Assembly: GCA_966252075.1 (NCBI GenBank) | Contig: CBINNP010000194.1 | Location: forward strand, 1-7,015 | Source of the DNA: Solimonas sp966252075 | GTDB lineage: Bacteria; Pseudomonadota; Gammaproteobacteria; Nevskiales; Nevskiaceae | Direction of reading: 5' to 3' | DNA: 7,015 nucleotides | Shown: positions 1-5,702 of the stretch, in pieces | Layout: each line of letters begins with the position of its first letter | Position numbering within the stretch: position 1 is the first letter of the stretch | Position numbers and translations under genes: made by a program | Notes under the pieces: model-generated | What the model was told of the DNA's origin: nothing | Seen by the model: only the letters and a program-made list of their open reading frames with translations | The model's database searches: none

Positions 1-71
1 AAGCCGGTGTGCCAGCTGAGCGCCTGCATCGTGAAGTGTTCGGCCCTGCGCTGCTCGAGCATCTGGTCTAA
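1..71 (+). CDS. C-terminal tail of an oxidoreductase-like protein (partial)
   Basis: The reading frame starting at base 3 is open from the window edge to the TAA at 69-71 and encodes 22 residues containing GVPAERLHREVFGP and ending LLEHLV. This pattern (G-V-x-x-x-x-[IL]-H-x-E-x-F-G-P near the C-terminus) is typical of the last strand and helix of the FAD/NAD-binding ferredoxin-reductase module, as in flavohemoproteins (nitric oxide dioxygenase) and related 2Fe-2S reductases. A strong terminator follows 13 bases after the stop, which supports a real gene end. Only the tail is visible, so the specific enzyme cannot be decided. Its composition is closer to the GC-rich right side than to the genes that follow. 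Confidence 0.6.
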   Translation, partial: AGVPAERLHREVFGPALLEHLV

Positions 72-84
72 GCGTTGCAAAACG

Positions 85-113
85 AAAAAGCCCGGCTTTG
101 CCGGGCTTTTTTT
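85..113 (+). terminator. Rho-independent terminator of the upstream oxidoreductase-like gene
   Basis: A perfect inverted repeat AAAAAGCCCGGC (85-96) and GCCGGGCTTTTT (100-111) with a TTT loop is followed by a run of T to 113. The GC-rich core and U-tract are classic for intrinsic termination. The A-run on the 5' side lets it work in both directions. It lies just after the stop codon at 71. Confidence 0.93.
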
Positions 114-134
114 ATGTGCTTCAATGAAAGAATC

Positions 135-164
135 TTGTCTATCGTGTCCGACTCCATTTATATC
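135..164 (+). promoter_or_regulatory. Candidate sigma-70 promoter for the hydrolase gene
   Basis: TTGTCT at 135-140 (4 of 6 matches to TTGACA) and TATATC at 159-164 (TATA core, 4 of 6) are separated by 18 bases. This is the only AT-rich promoter-like pair in the 87 bases between the upstream terminator and the hydrolase start. The gene must have its own promoter because a terminator precedes it. The match is moderate only. Confidence 0.35.
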
Positions 165-200
165 TCAACTACATTTCCGACAGCAAGTTGAAGGACCCAG

Positions 201-1220
201 ATGCCTATCGTTGACTTTCTTTTCCGTGGCTTGCTTGGAGCTGGCTTGTTGCTGAGCCCTTTCTTTTCAGTCTGTGCTGCTGAAGAGCCTATCTATGGTC
301 CCGAGCTGGAAGGATTTTCCTACCCATACTCAGTTCATCAGTTCCGCTTCACTTCGCAAGGCATTCCGTTGCACATGGCCTACATGGACGTCAAGCCGTC
401 CGAGCCGAATGGGCGCACAGTGGTGCTGTTGCATGGTAAAAACTTTTGCGGTGCGACATGGGCCTCCAGCATTGAGATGTTGGCCAAAGGTGGATACCGT
501 GTGGTGGCGCCGGATCAGATCGGTTTTTGTAAATCGAGCAAGCCAGCACACTATCAATACACCTTCCAGCAACTGGCCGCCAATACGCACGCGCTGCTCG
601 ATTCGATTGGCGTGAAGCAGGCCACTATCATGGGCCACTCCACTGGGGGCATGCTTGCCGTGCGCTATGGCTTGATGTATCCGCAGAAGACCGAGCAGCT
701 GGTGCTGGTCAACCCTATCGGTCTTGAAGACTGGAAAGCATTGGGCGTGCCTTATCAAAGCGTGGATAAGTGGTACGAGCGGGAGTTGAATACCACGGCT
801 GACAGAATTCGTGCCTATGAAAAATCGACTTATTATGTGAATCAGTGGAAGCCAGAGTATGAACCCTGGGTGCAAATGCTGGCCGGGATGTACCGTGGAC
901 CGGGCAAAGAAATTGTCGCTTGGAACTCGGCACTGCTTTACGACATGATCTACACCCAGCCCGTGATGTACGAATTTCCGCTGCTGAAGATGCCGGTGCT
1001 GCTTTTGATTGGCACAAAGGACACTACAGCCATTGGTAAGAATCTGGCACCTGCTGAGATTCGTCCGAAACTGGGCAATTACGCGGAACTGGGCAAACGC
1101 ACGGCCAAGACAATCTCGGATGCGACGCTGGTTGAGTTCAATGATCTGGGACATGCACCACAGATGCAGAATCCTGCTGCGTTTCATGCAGCCTTACTCA
1201 AGGGTCTGACTAATAAATAA
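201..1220 (+). CDS. Exported alpha/beta hydrolase
   Basis: This 339-residue protein is a serine hydrolase of the alpha/beta fold. The first 27 or so residues form a signal peptide: short N-region with Arg9, hydrophobic stretch LLGAGLLLSPFF, probable cleavage near VCAA-EE, so it probably acts in the periplasm or outside. The oxyanion-side HG motif is at residues 78-79. The nucleophile elbow is GHSTGG with Ser147, the likely acid is Asp274 (in LLLIGTKD), and the likely catalytic His is 318 (in DLGHAPQ). A cap region of about 90 residues lies between strands 6 and 7 (about 172-262). The triad is complete and the length is usual for exported esterase or epoxide-hydrolase-like members; the substrate cannot be inferred. 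The ATG at 201 has an AAGGA ribosome site five bases upstream and yields a clean signal peptide. Lower GC than the genes at the right suggests acquired DNA. Cys25 is not in a good lipobox, so a lipoprotein is less likely. Confidence 0.9.
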   Translation: MPIVDFLFRGLLGAGLLLSPFFSVCAAEEPIYGPELEGFSYPYSVHQFRFTSQGIPLHMAYMDVKPSEPNGRTVVLLHGKNFCGATWASSIEMLAKGGYRVVAPDQIGFCKSSKPAHYQYTFQQLAANTHALLDSIGVKQATIMGHSTGGMLAVRYGLMYPQKTEQLVLVNPIGLEDWKALGVPYQSVDKWYERELNTTADRIRAYEKSTYYVNQWKPEYEPWVQMLAGMYRGPGKEIVAWNSALLYDMIYTQPVMYEFPLLKMPVLLLIGTKDTTAIGKNLAPAEIRPKLGNYAELGKRTAKTISDATLVEFNDLGHAPQMQNPAAFHAALLKGLTNK

Positions 1221-1223
1221 GGT

Positions 1224-1282
1224 AAAAAAGGGGACAGGCACGATTATTTGAAGAATTATTAATATCGTGTCTGATCCCATTT
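1224..1282. repeat. REP-like imperfect palindrome downstream of the hydrolase
   Basis: The left arm GGGGACAGGCACGAT (1230-1244) pairs with the right arm ATCGTGTCTGATCCC (1264-1278) at 14 of 15 positions counting two G-T wobbles. An A-run (1224-1229) and TTT (1280-1282) flank the arms. The centre is AT-rich. Arms of the type GGGGACAGnCACGAT are, from memory, widespread intergenic repeats in beta- and gammaproteobacteria, often near REP-associated transposases. No transposase is present here. It starts ten bases after the hydrolase stop and may act as a weak terminator, since a T5 run sits at 1288-1292. Confidence 0.6.
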
Positions 1283-1301
1283 AGTCGTTTTTCGTGGGCC
1301 T

Positions 1302-1323
1302 CAGCGTCGGACGGAAGACGCTG
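1302..1323. repeat. Short perfect inverted repeat
   Basis: CAGCGTC (1302-1308) and GACGCTG (1317-1323) form a 7-base stem with an 8-base loop, in the non-coding stretch between the hydrolase and the ATPase. No T-run follows. The rest of 1283-1438 shows no ORF of note in any frame and no convincing promoter. Its role is unknown; it may be part of the same repeat or of a mobile-element remnant. Confidence 0.35.
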
Positions 1324-1424
1324 TGCTTGATCGCGCCGCTGACTTCATTCAGTTCTCAGGCTTGTCGTTGCTCGATATTGCAGCGCAGCAACCTAGTGCA
1401 GCAATGAACGCTAAAACTTCGCAC

Positions 1425-1430
1425 GGAGGG
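1425..1430 (+). promoter_or_regulatory. Ribosome binding site of the ATPase gene
   Basis: GGAGGG lies eight bases before the ATG at 1439. It is a near-perfect Shine-Dalgarno sequence and fixes this start; no competing start lies between them. Confidence 0.85.
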
Positions 1431-1438
1431 AATCGGAC

Positions 1439-3604
1439 ATGAAAACAGTGAGCATCGACTTGGAAAGCTGCTACGGCATCAAGAAGCTACAAGCAAAATT
1501 CGACTTTTCCAAAGCCAAGGCCTGTGCCGTCTATGCGCCGAACGGCTCGATGAAGTCGTCGCTCGCGCAGACCTTCCAGGATGTCGCGGACCATGCCGCC
1601 TCCAAGGATCGCATCTTCCCGGGGCGCCCGTGCAAGCGCGAAATCAAGGACGAGGCCGGCGTGGATCTTCCCAAGGAAAGCGTCCTCGTCGTCCGTCCGT
1701 ATGACGAGGTTTTTGGGCACTCCGCGAAGACTTCAACACTGCTGGTCAACCCTGCTCTACGCAAAGAGTACGAAGCCCTCCATGCCGATATCGACGCGGC
1801 AAAGGAGATTTTTCTGAAAGCTCTCAAGGAGCAGTCTGGCTCCAAAAAGGACATCGAAAAGGAGCTGTCGTCCACCTTCACAGCGCGTGACGACCAGTTC
1901 TATGTTGCGCTGAATCGCGTCAAGGACGAAATTGCCGCGATGCTTGATGCCCCGCTCGCAACAGTCGCCTACGACGTTATTTTTGACGATAAGGTGCTTG
2001 CCCTGCTCGCCACGGATGAAGCGAAGACGGCCATTCAGGACTACATCAAGAAATACAACGAACTGCTGGCCGCATCAACCTACTTCAAGAAGGGCACATT
2101 CAACTACTACAACGCCGCGACGGTCGCAAAGCAGTTGGCGGACAACGGCTTCTTTGACGCGAAACACTCCGTCACCCTAAATGCCGACGCCAAGCTGGAG
2201 ATTACCAGCCATAAAGAACTCGAAGAACTGATCGCCAAAGAGAAGGATGCGATATCCAATGATGAGGATCTGAAGAAGAAGTTCGTGAAACTCGACAAGC
2301 TTATCCAGAAGAACGCCACGGTCCGTGACTTCGAAGCCTACCTGCTGAACCATGAAGAGCTACTGGTACGACTAGGCAACGTGCCTGCCTTGAAGGAGGA
2401 CGTTTGGAAATCGTACCTGAAAGTGCGCTTCGAGCCGTTTCAGGATTTGCTGAACAAGTATCAAGCAGCCCAGGCCAGACGCAAAGAGATCGAAGAGCAG
2501 GCAGCTAAGGAGCGCACGCAGTGGGAAGAAGTGATCGACATCTTCAACGATCGCTTTTTCGTACCGTTCAAGCTGGAGGCGATTAACCGGTTATCCGTAA
2601 TCCTCGGTCAGGAACCGATGCTAAGCCTCGGCTTTACGTTCGAGGATGGAGAAGATAAGACCGCCGTTGACCGCAACGCACTTATGCAGGCCCTCAGTAC
2701 GGGGGAAAAGAAGGCCTTCTACGTGCTGAACATCCTCTTCGAAATTGAAGTGCGGAAGAAGGCAAAGCAGGAAACGCTCATCATCGTCGATGACATTGCG
2801 GATTCGTTCGACTACAAAAACAAGTACGCCATTATTCAATACCTGATGGACATTGCCGAAGACCCCCACTTCAAGCAGATCATCCTCACCCACAACTTCG
2901 ACTTCTACCGGACTATTCAGAGCCGGTTTGTCCGGTACCCGGACTGCTTCATGGCGTCGAAGACTGTGGCAGGCATAGTGCTTGAGCAAGCCGCTGGCAT
3001 TCAGAACGTCTTCGTCAAAGACTGGAAGCCAAAATTCGCTGCTGAGCCGAAGAAAAAGATTGCCTGCATCCCCTTCATGCGCAATCTTATTGAATACACA
3101 AAGGATGCAGCTGACCCCGATTTCTCTAAGCTGACCTCCCTGCTGCACTGGAAGCCCGACTCTGATCAGATCACGATTTCTGACCTAGATATGATCTTCA
3201 ACAGGCTGTTCGGCCAGACCGTTGCTTCGGCCGACAGCGCAAAAACTGTTGTGACTCTCATCGAGCATGAGGCCGGCGAATGCCTGAAGGCTGCAGAAGG
3301 GATCAACTTCGAGAACAAGATCGTGCTCGCCATATCCATCCGGCTCACCGCCGAGCGCTTCATGGTCAAGCGCATCAACGATCCGGCCTTCGTTGCGCGC
3401 ATCGACGCGAACCAAACGCCTAAGTTACTGAAGAAATTTCGAGAACTGTTCGACACAGAGCTGAAGACGATCAAGGTTCTCCAACGTGTAGCTCTCATGA
3501 CCCCGGAGAATATTCACCTGAACTCCTTCATGTACGAGCCGATCCTGGACATGTCCGATGGACATCTGCGGAAGCTGTATGGAGAAGTCAGCACGCTGAC
3601 CTGA
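1439..3604 (+). CDS. AAA_13/ABC-type ATPase, candidate PrrC/RloC-like defence protein
   Basis: This 721-residue protein has a split ABC-type ATPase head. The N-terminal lobe carries a P-loop at residues 33-41, APNGSMKSS, a variant Walker A with Ala33 and Met38 where glycines are usual but with Lys39-Ser40 kept. Charged, helix-rich segments (about 106-145, 257-292 and 336-366) form the predicted coiled-coil arm; there is no CxxC zinc hook. The C-terminal lobe has the signature LSTGE (419-423), Walker B LIIVDD (447-452), a D-loop DSFD (455-458) and an H-loop LTHNFDF with His485. The THNxxF H-loop and LSxGE signature resemble AAA_13 proteins such as RloC and PrrC. Residues about 500-721 form an uncharacterised C-terminal domain with Arg548-x3-Glu552, His570 and a motif HLNSFMYEP (693-701). 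No exported or membrane segment is seen, so it is cytosolic. It stands alone: no restriction-modification genes or partner lie beside it in the window. Defence function is inference; a DNA-repair or regulatory ATPase remains possible. Confidence 0.85.
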   Translation: MKTVSIDLESCYGIKKLQAKFDFSKAKACAVYAPNGSMKSSLAQTFQDVADHAASKDRIFPGRPCKREIKDEAGVDLPKESVLVVRPYDEVFGHSAKTSTLLVNPALRKEYEALHADIDAAKEIFLKALKEQSGSKKDIEKELSSTFTARDDQFYVALNRVKDEIAAMLDAPLATVAYDVIFDDKVLALLATDEAKTAIQDYIKKYNELLAASTYFKKGTFNYYNAATVAKQLADNGFFDAKHSVTLNADAKLEITSHKELEELIAKEKDAISNDEDLKKKFVKLDKLIQKNATVRDFEAYLLNHEELLVRLGNVPALKEDVWKSYLKVRFEPFQDLLNKYQAAQARRKEIEEQAAKERTQWEEVIDIFNDRFFVPFKLEAINRLSVILGQEPMLSLGFTFEDGEDKTAVDRNALMQALSTGEKKAFYVLNILFEIEVRKKAKQETLIIVDDIADSFDYKNKYAIIQYLMDIAEDPHFKQIILTHNFDFYRTIQSRFVRYPDCFMASKTVAGIVLEQAAGIQNVFVKDWKPKFAAEPKKKIACIPFMRNLIEYTKDAADPDFSKLTSLLHWKPDSDQITISDLDMIFNRLFGQTVASADSAKTVVTLIEHEAGECLKAAEGINFENKIVLAISIRLTAERFMVKRINDPAFVARIDANQTPKLLKKFRELFDTELKTIKVLQRVALMTPENIHLNSFMYEPILDMSDGHLRKLYGEVSTLT

Positions 3605-3883
3605 TGTCGCACCTCACATTGTGTGCGAATGACATTTGAGCTTGCAAAGGACAAAGCAGGGTGAACACGTCTAGCTTTCCGTAGTACGAAAGAGGGTCAG
3701 AGGCGAGTTTTCCTGCCTTCGTGAAACTGCGCTAACCACTGTCCCAGCTTGATCGACGGCGGAACGACCGTTAATCATCCCACTCCGCTCGTCATGTACG
3801 GAAACATCCAATAATCGATTTTGCCGCGAAATGGACATTCGATAAGACTGCGCCCACTACTGCCAGTGACTGATTGAAGACAT
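3605..3883. other. Intergenic region with no convincing gene
   Basis: About 280 bases separate the ATPase stop from the shared terminator. Just after the stop, TCGCAC (3607-3612) and GTGCGA (3623-3628) form a weak 6-base hairpin without a T-run. A 55-codon minus-strand ORF (listed separately) is the only open frame of note. Composition is intermediate and unlike the GC-rich DNA to the right. No tRNA, integrase or clear att repeat was found. It reads like the right flank of an inserted segment. Confidence 0.5.
3671..3838 (-). CDS. Small hypothetical ORF (55 aa), doubtful
   Basis: On the minus strand an ATG at 3838-3836 opens a 55-codon frame closing at TAG (3673-3671). The product begins MSISRQNRLL and ends LTLFRTTES. 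It is hydrophilic, with no membrane segment, signal peptide or motif I recognise. There is no good Shine-Dalgarno sequence directly upstream and third positions are not GC-biased, so it may be chance or a relic of a mobile element. It would be transcribed away from the amt terminator, within the low-GC segment. Confidence 0.2.
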   Translation of the reverse strand: MSISRQNRLLDVSVHDERSGMINGRSAVDQAGTVVSAVSRRQENSPLTLFRTTES

Positions 3884-3913
3884 AAAAATGGCTCGGATAA
3901 CCGAGCCATTTTT
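3884..3913. terminator. Bidirectional rho-independent terminator
   Basis: A perfect 13-base inverted repeat, AAAAATGGCTCGG (3884-3896) and CCGAGCCATTTTT (3901-3913), with loop ATAA. It has an A-run on the left and a T-run on the right, so it can end transcription from both sides. On the minus strand it lies about 45 bases after the amt stop and is its most likely terminator. On the plus strand it would also stop read-through from the ATPase gene. Confidence 0.93.
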
Positions 3914-3957
3914 ACAGTGCGCCGACAGACTTAATCAATATCAATTCTAATCGCCGC

Positions 3958-5169
3958 TCAATCCTCCACCCCCGGCGTACTAGGCGTCGCGTTGATCCTG
4001 TGAATGGCAAGGTCGGCGCCGTCATATTCGTCCTCAGGCGTCAGTCGAATGCCGACGGCGAGCTTGAGCAAACCGTAAACCACGAGTCCACCGGCGAGCG
4101 CGATGACAATACCAAGCACGGTGCCGATCAGCTGCGACATGAGGCTGACGCCGCCCATGCCGCCCAAGGCCTGCATGCCGAAGATGCCGGCAGCAACGCC
4201 GCCCCAGGCACCGCACAAACCGTGCAGCGGCCAGACGCCGAGCACGTCGTCGATCTTCCAGCGGTTCTGCGTCCAGGTGAACATGACGACGAAGATCGCC
4301 GCCGCGACGGCACCGACGACGAGCGCGCCCGCCGGGTGCATCACGTCGGAGCCGGCGCAGACCGCAACCAGCCCGGCGAGCGGCCCGTTGTAGGCGAAGC
4401 CCGGGTCGTTGCGGCCGAGCGCGACGGCGACGAGCGTGCCGCCCGCCATCGCCATCAGCGAGTTGACGGCGACGAGGCCGGAGATCTTGTCGATCGTCTG
4501 CGCGCTCATCACGTTGAAGCCGAACCAGCCGACGGTGAGCATCCACGCGCCGAGCGCGAGGAAGGGGATCGACGACGGCGGGTGCGCGCTCATCGCGCCG
4601 TCCTTGCGATAGCGGTTGCTGCGCGCGCCGAGCAGCAGCACCGCGGCGAGGCCGATCCAGCCGCCGACGGCATGCACCACGACGCTGCCGGCGAAGTCGT
4701 GGAACTCGGCGCCGGTGGCGGCCTTGAGCCAGGCCTGCAGGCCGAAGCGCTGACCCCAGGCCGCGCCCTCGAACAGCGGGTAGGCGAGGCCGACGAGCAG
4801 TGCCGTCGCCGCGAGCTGCGGGCCGAAGCGCGCGCGCTCGGCGATGCCGCCGGAGACGATCGCGGGAATCGCCGCGGCGAAGGTCAGCAGGAAGAAGAAC
4901 TTGACCAGCTCGTAGCCGCCGCGCTGCGCGAGCGTCGCGGCGCCGTCGAAGAAGTGCACGCCGTAGGCGACGCCGTAGCCGACGAGGAAGTAGGCGACGG
5001 TCGAGACGGCGAAGTCGGTGAGGATCTTCACCAGCGCGTTGACCTGGTTCTTGGTCCGCACCGTGCCGAGCTCGAGGAAGGCGAAGCCGGCGTGCATCGC
5101 GAGCACCATGATCGCGCCGAGCAGGATGAACAGCACGTCGCTGCCCGTCTTGAGCTGTTCCATCCCCAT
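3958..5169 (-). CDS. amt: Ammonium transporter (Amt/MEP/Rh family)
   Basis: A 403-residue inner-membrane ammonium channel that brings ammonium into the cell when nitrogen is scarce. It has about eleven hydrophobic segments. Diagnostic motifs (numbered from Met at 5169): TVRTKNQVNAL near 37-46; DFAGSVVVH with Asp158 and the first pore His166; GWFGFN with the gate-type Phe218; and PLHGLCGAWGG with the second pore His316. These match the D160, H168, F215 and H318 positions of E. coli AmtB. The cytosolic tail reads DEYDGADLAIHRINATPS, lacking the HGE-x-AY ending of AmtB. The open frame extends 17 codons upstream to 5220, but that ATG would sit within about five bases of the predicted sigma-54 start and lacks a ribosome site. 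The ATG at 5169 has GGGGA at about the right distance; the ATG at 5163 is also possible. No glnK is adjacent in the window. Confidence 0.95.
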   Translation of the reverse strand: MGMEQLKTGSDVLFILLGAIMVLAMHAGFAFLELGTVRTKNQVNALVKILTDFAVSTVAYFLVGYGVAYGVHFFDGAATLAQRGGYELVKFFFLLTFAAAIPAIVSGGIAERARFGPQLAATALLVGLAYPLFEGAAWGQRFGLQAWLKAATGAEFHDFAGSVVVHAVGGWIGLAAVLLLGARSNRYRKDGAMSAHPPSSIPFLALGAWMLTVGWFGFNVMSAQTIDKISGLVAVNSLMAMAGGTLVAVALGRNDPGFAYNGPLAGLVAVCAGSDVMHPAGALVVGAVAAAIFVVMFTWTQNRWKIDDVLGVWPLHGLCGAWGGVAAGIFGMQALGGMGGVSLMSQLIGTVLGIVIALAGGLVVYGLLKLAVGIRLTPEDEYDGADLAIHRINATPSTPGVED

Positions 5170-5234
5170 ACGCCGTCCCCGCTGCGGCGCCGCGGGTGCG
5201 GGATGCACCAGCCTGCGCATGAGCGCACCGGGTT

Positions 5235-5250
5235 AGCAAGCGTTGTGCCG
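5235..5250 (-). promoter_or_regulatory. Sigma-54 (RpoN) promoter of amt
   Basis: On the minus strand the sequence CGGCACAACGCTTGCT matches the RpoN consensus TGGCAC-N5-TTGCW at all but the first base. The invariant GG (5249-5248) and GC (5237-5236) are separated by ten bases, as required. Transcription should start near 5224, giving a leader of about 55 bases to the ATG at 5169. Sigma-54 control with NtrC is the well-known mode for ammonium transporter genes in proteobacteria, so position and function agree. Confidence 0.8.
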
Positions 5251-5311
5251 CGATTGGTGCGCCTTCCGCACCGCGTTCGGCACCAGGATGAGTCGCCGCG
5301 GCGCGCGCCGC

Positions 5312-5326
5312 TCACCGCGCTGGTGC
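5312..5326 (-). promoter_or_regulatory. Candidate NtrC enhancer site upstream of amt
   Basis: On the minus strand GCACC-AGCGC-GGTGA fits the NtrC dyad GCACC-N5-GGTGC with one mismatch in ten. Its centre is about 95 bases upstream of the predicted start, a usual distance for an enhancer of a sigma-54 promoter. The same bases take part in a perfect hairpin (5313-5332), and the region is rich in GGTGC/GCACC words, so chance or a structural role is possible. Confidence 0.4.
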
Positions 5327-5332
5327 GCGGTG
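5313..5332. repeat. Perfect GC-rich hairpin after the ArsC-like gene
   Basis: CACCGCGC (5313-5320) and GCGCGGTG (5325-5332) form an 8-base stem with a 4-base loop. On the minus strand it begins 19 bases after the ArsC-like stop. No T-run follows, so it is not a standard terminator, but it could protect the mRNA 3' end or assist termination. It overlaps the candidate NtrC site. Confidence 0.5.
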
Positions 5333-5351
5333 GCACCGAGCTTGTGCCTCG

Positions 5352-5702
5352 TCAGCGCGGGCGGAGTGCGTCGAAGCGCGCCGGGTCGAAGCCGACGCTG
5401 CAGCCGGCCGGCCACTCGATCACCGGCCGCTTGATCAGGGTCGGCTGCGCCAGCATCAGGCCGCGCGCGGCCGCGGCGTCGAGCGGGGCCTCGCGCAGCG
5501 CGGGATCGAGCGCGCGCCAGGTCGTGCCCTTGCGATTGAGCAGCGCCTCCCAGCCGAGGGCAGCGATCCAGGCGTCGAGCCGCGCCGGCGGGAGGCCGTC
5601 GCGCCGCAGGTCGTGGAAGGCGTGGGCGATGCCCTCGGCGTCGAGCCAGCGCCGCGCCTTCTTCACCGTGTCGCAGTTCGCGATGCCGTAGAGCGTGGTC
5701 AC
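5352..5702 (-). CDS. ArsC/Spx-family protein, YffB type
   Basis: A 116-residue thioredoxin-fold protein of the ArsC/Spx/YffB family. It begins (GTG read as Met)TTLYGIANCDTVKKARRWL, with the single N-terminal Cys10 followed by Asp-Thr as in YffB; the core motifs LLNRKGTTWRAL (54-65) and PTLIKRPVIEW (87-97) are family hallmarks. YffB-like members are poorly defined: some are glutathione-dependent reductases, and true arsenate reduction is not implied. The GTG start at 5702 is chosen because it gives the usual family length and N-terminus and overlaps the lipoprotein stop by four bases (GTGA), a sign of translational coupling. A longer frame to an ATG at 5798 would add 32 Arg-rich residues from the shadow of the upstream gene. 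No arsenic-resistance genes are near. Confidence 0.9.
   Translation of the reverse strand: MTTLYGIANCDTVKKARRWLDAEGIAHAFHDLRRDGLPPARLDAWIAALGWEALLNRKGTTWRALDPALREAPLDAAAARGLMLAQPTLIKRPVIEWPAGCSVGFDPARFDALRPR

Noticed and set aside
330..1187. A 285-codon minus-strand open frame opposite the hydrolase
   Set aside because: It shows no recognisable motif and lies opposite a gene with a complete Ser-Asp-His triad and signal peptide.
2621..3148. A 175-codon minus-strand open frame opposite the ATPase C-terminal lobe
   Set aside because: The plus strand encodes the ABC signature, Walker B and H-loop here; the reverse frame has no known features.
3695..3770. A minus-strand stretch reading like LGQWLAQFHEGRKTRL, similar to a helicase-associated repeat
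   Set aside because: Only about 25 codons are open, with an in-frame stop upstream; too short to tell from chance.
5170..5220. An N-terminal extension of Amt (17 residues, to the ATG at 5220)
   Set aside because: The added residues are Arg/Pro-rich, there is no ribosome site, and the start would be almost at the predicted transcription start.
4000..5691. A 563-codon plus-strand open frame opposite amt and the ArsC-like gene
   Set aside because: It is a shadow: the product is a low-complexity Arg/Glu/Ala/Asp-rich string with no fold, and the minus strand clearly encodes Amt with all pore residues. GC-rich coding DNA often leaves the opposite frame open.
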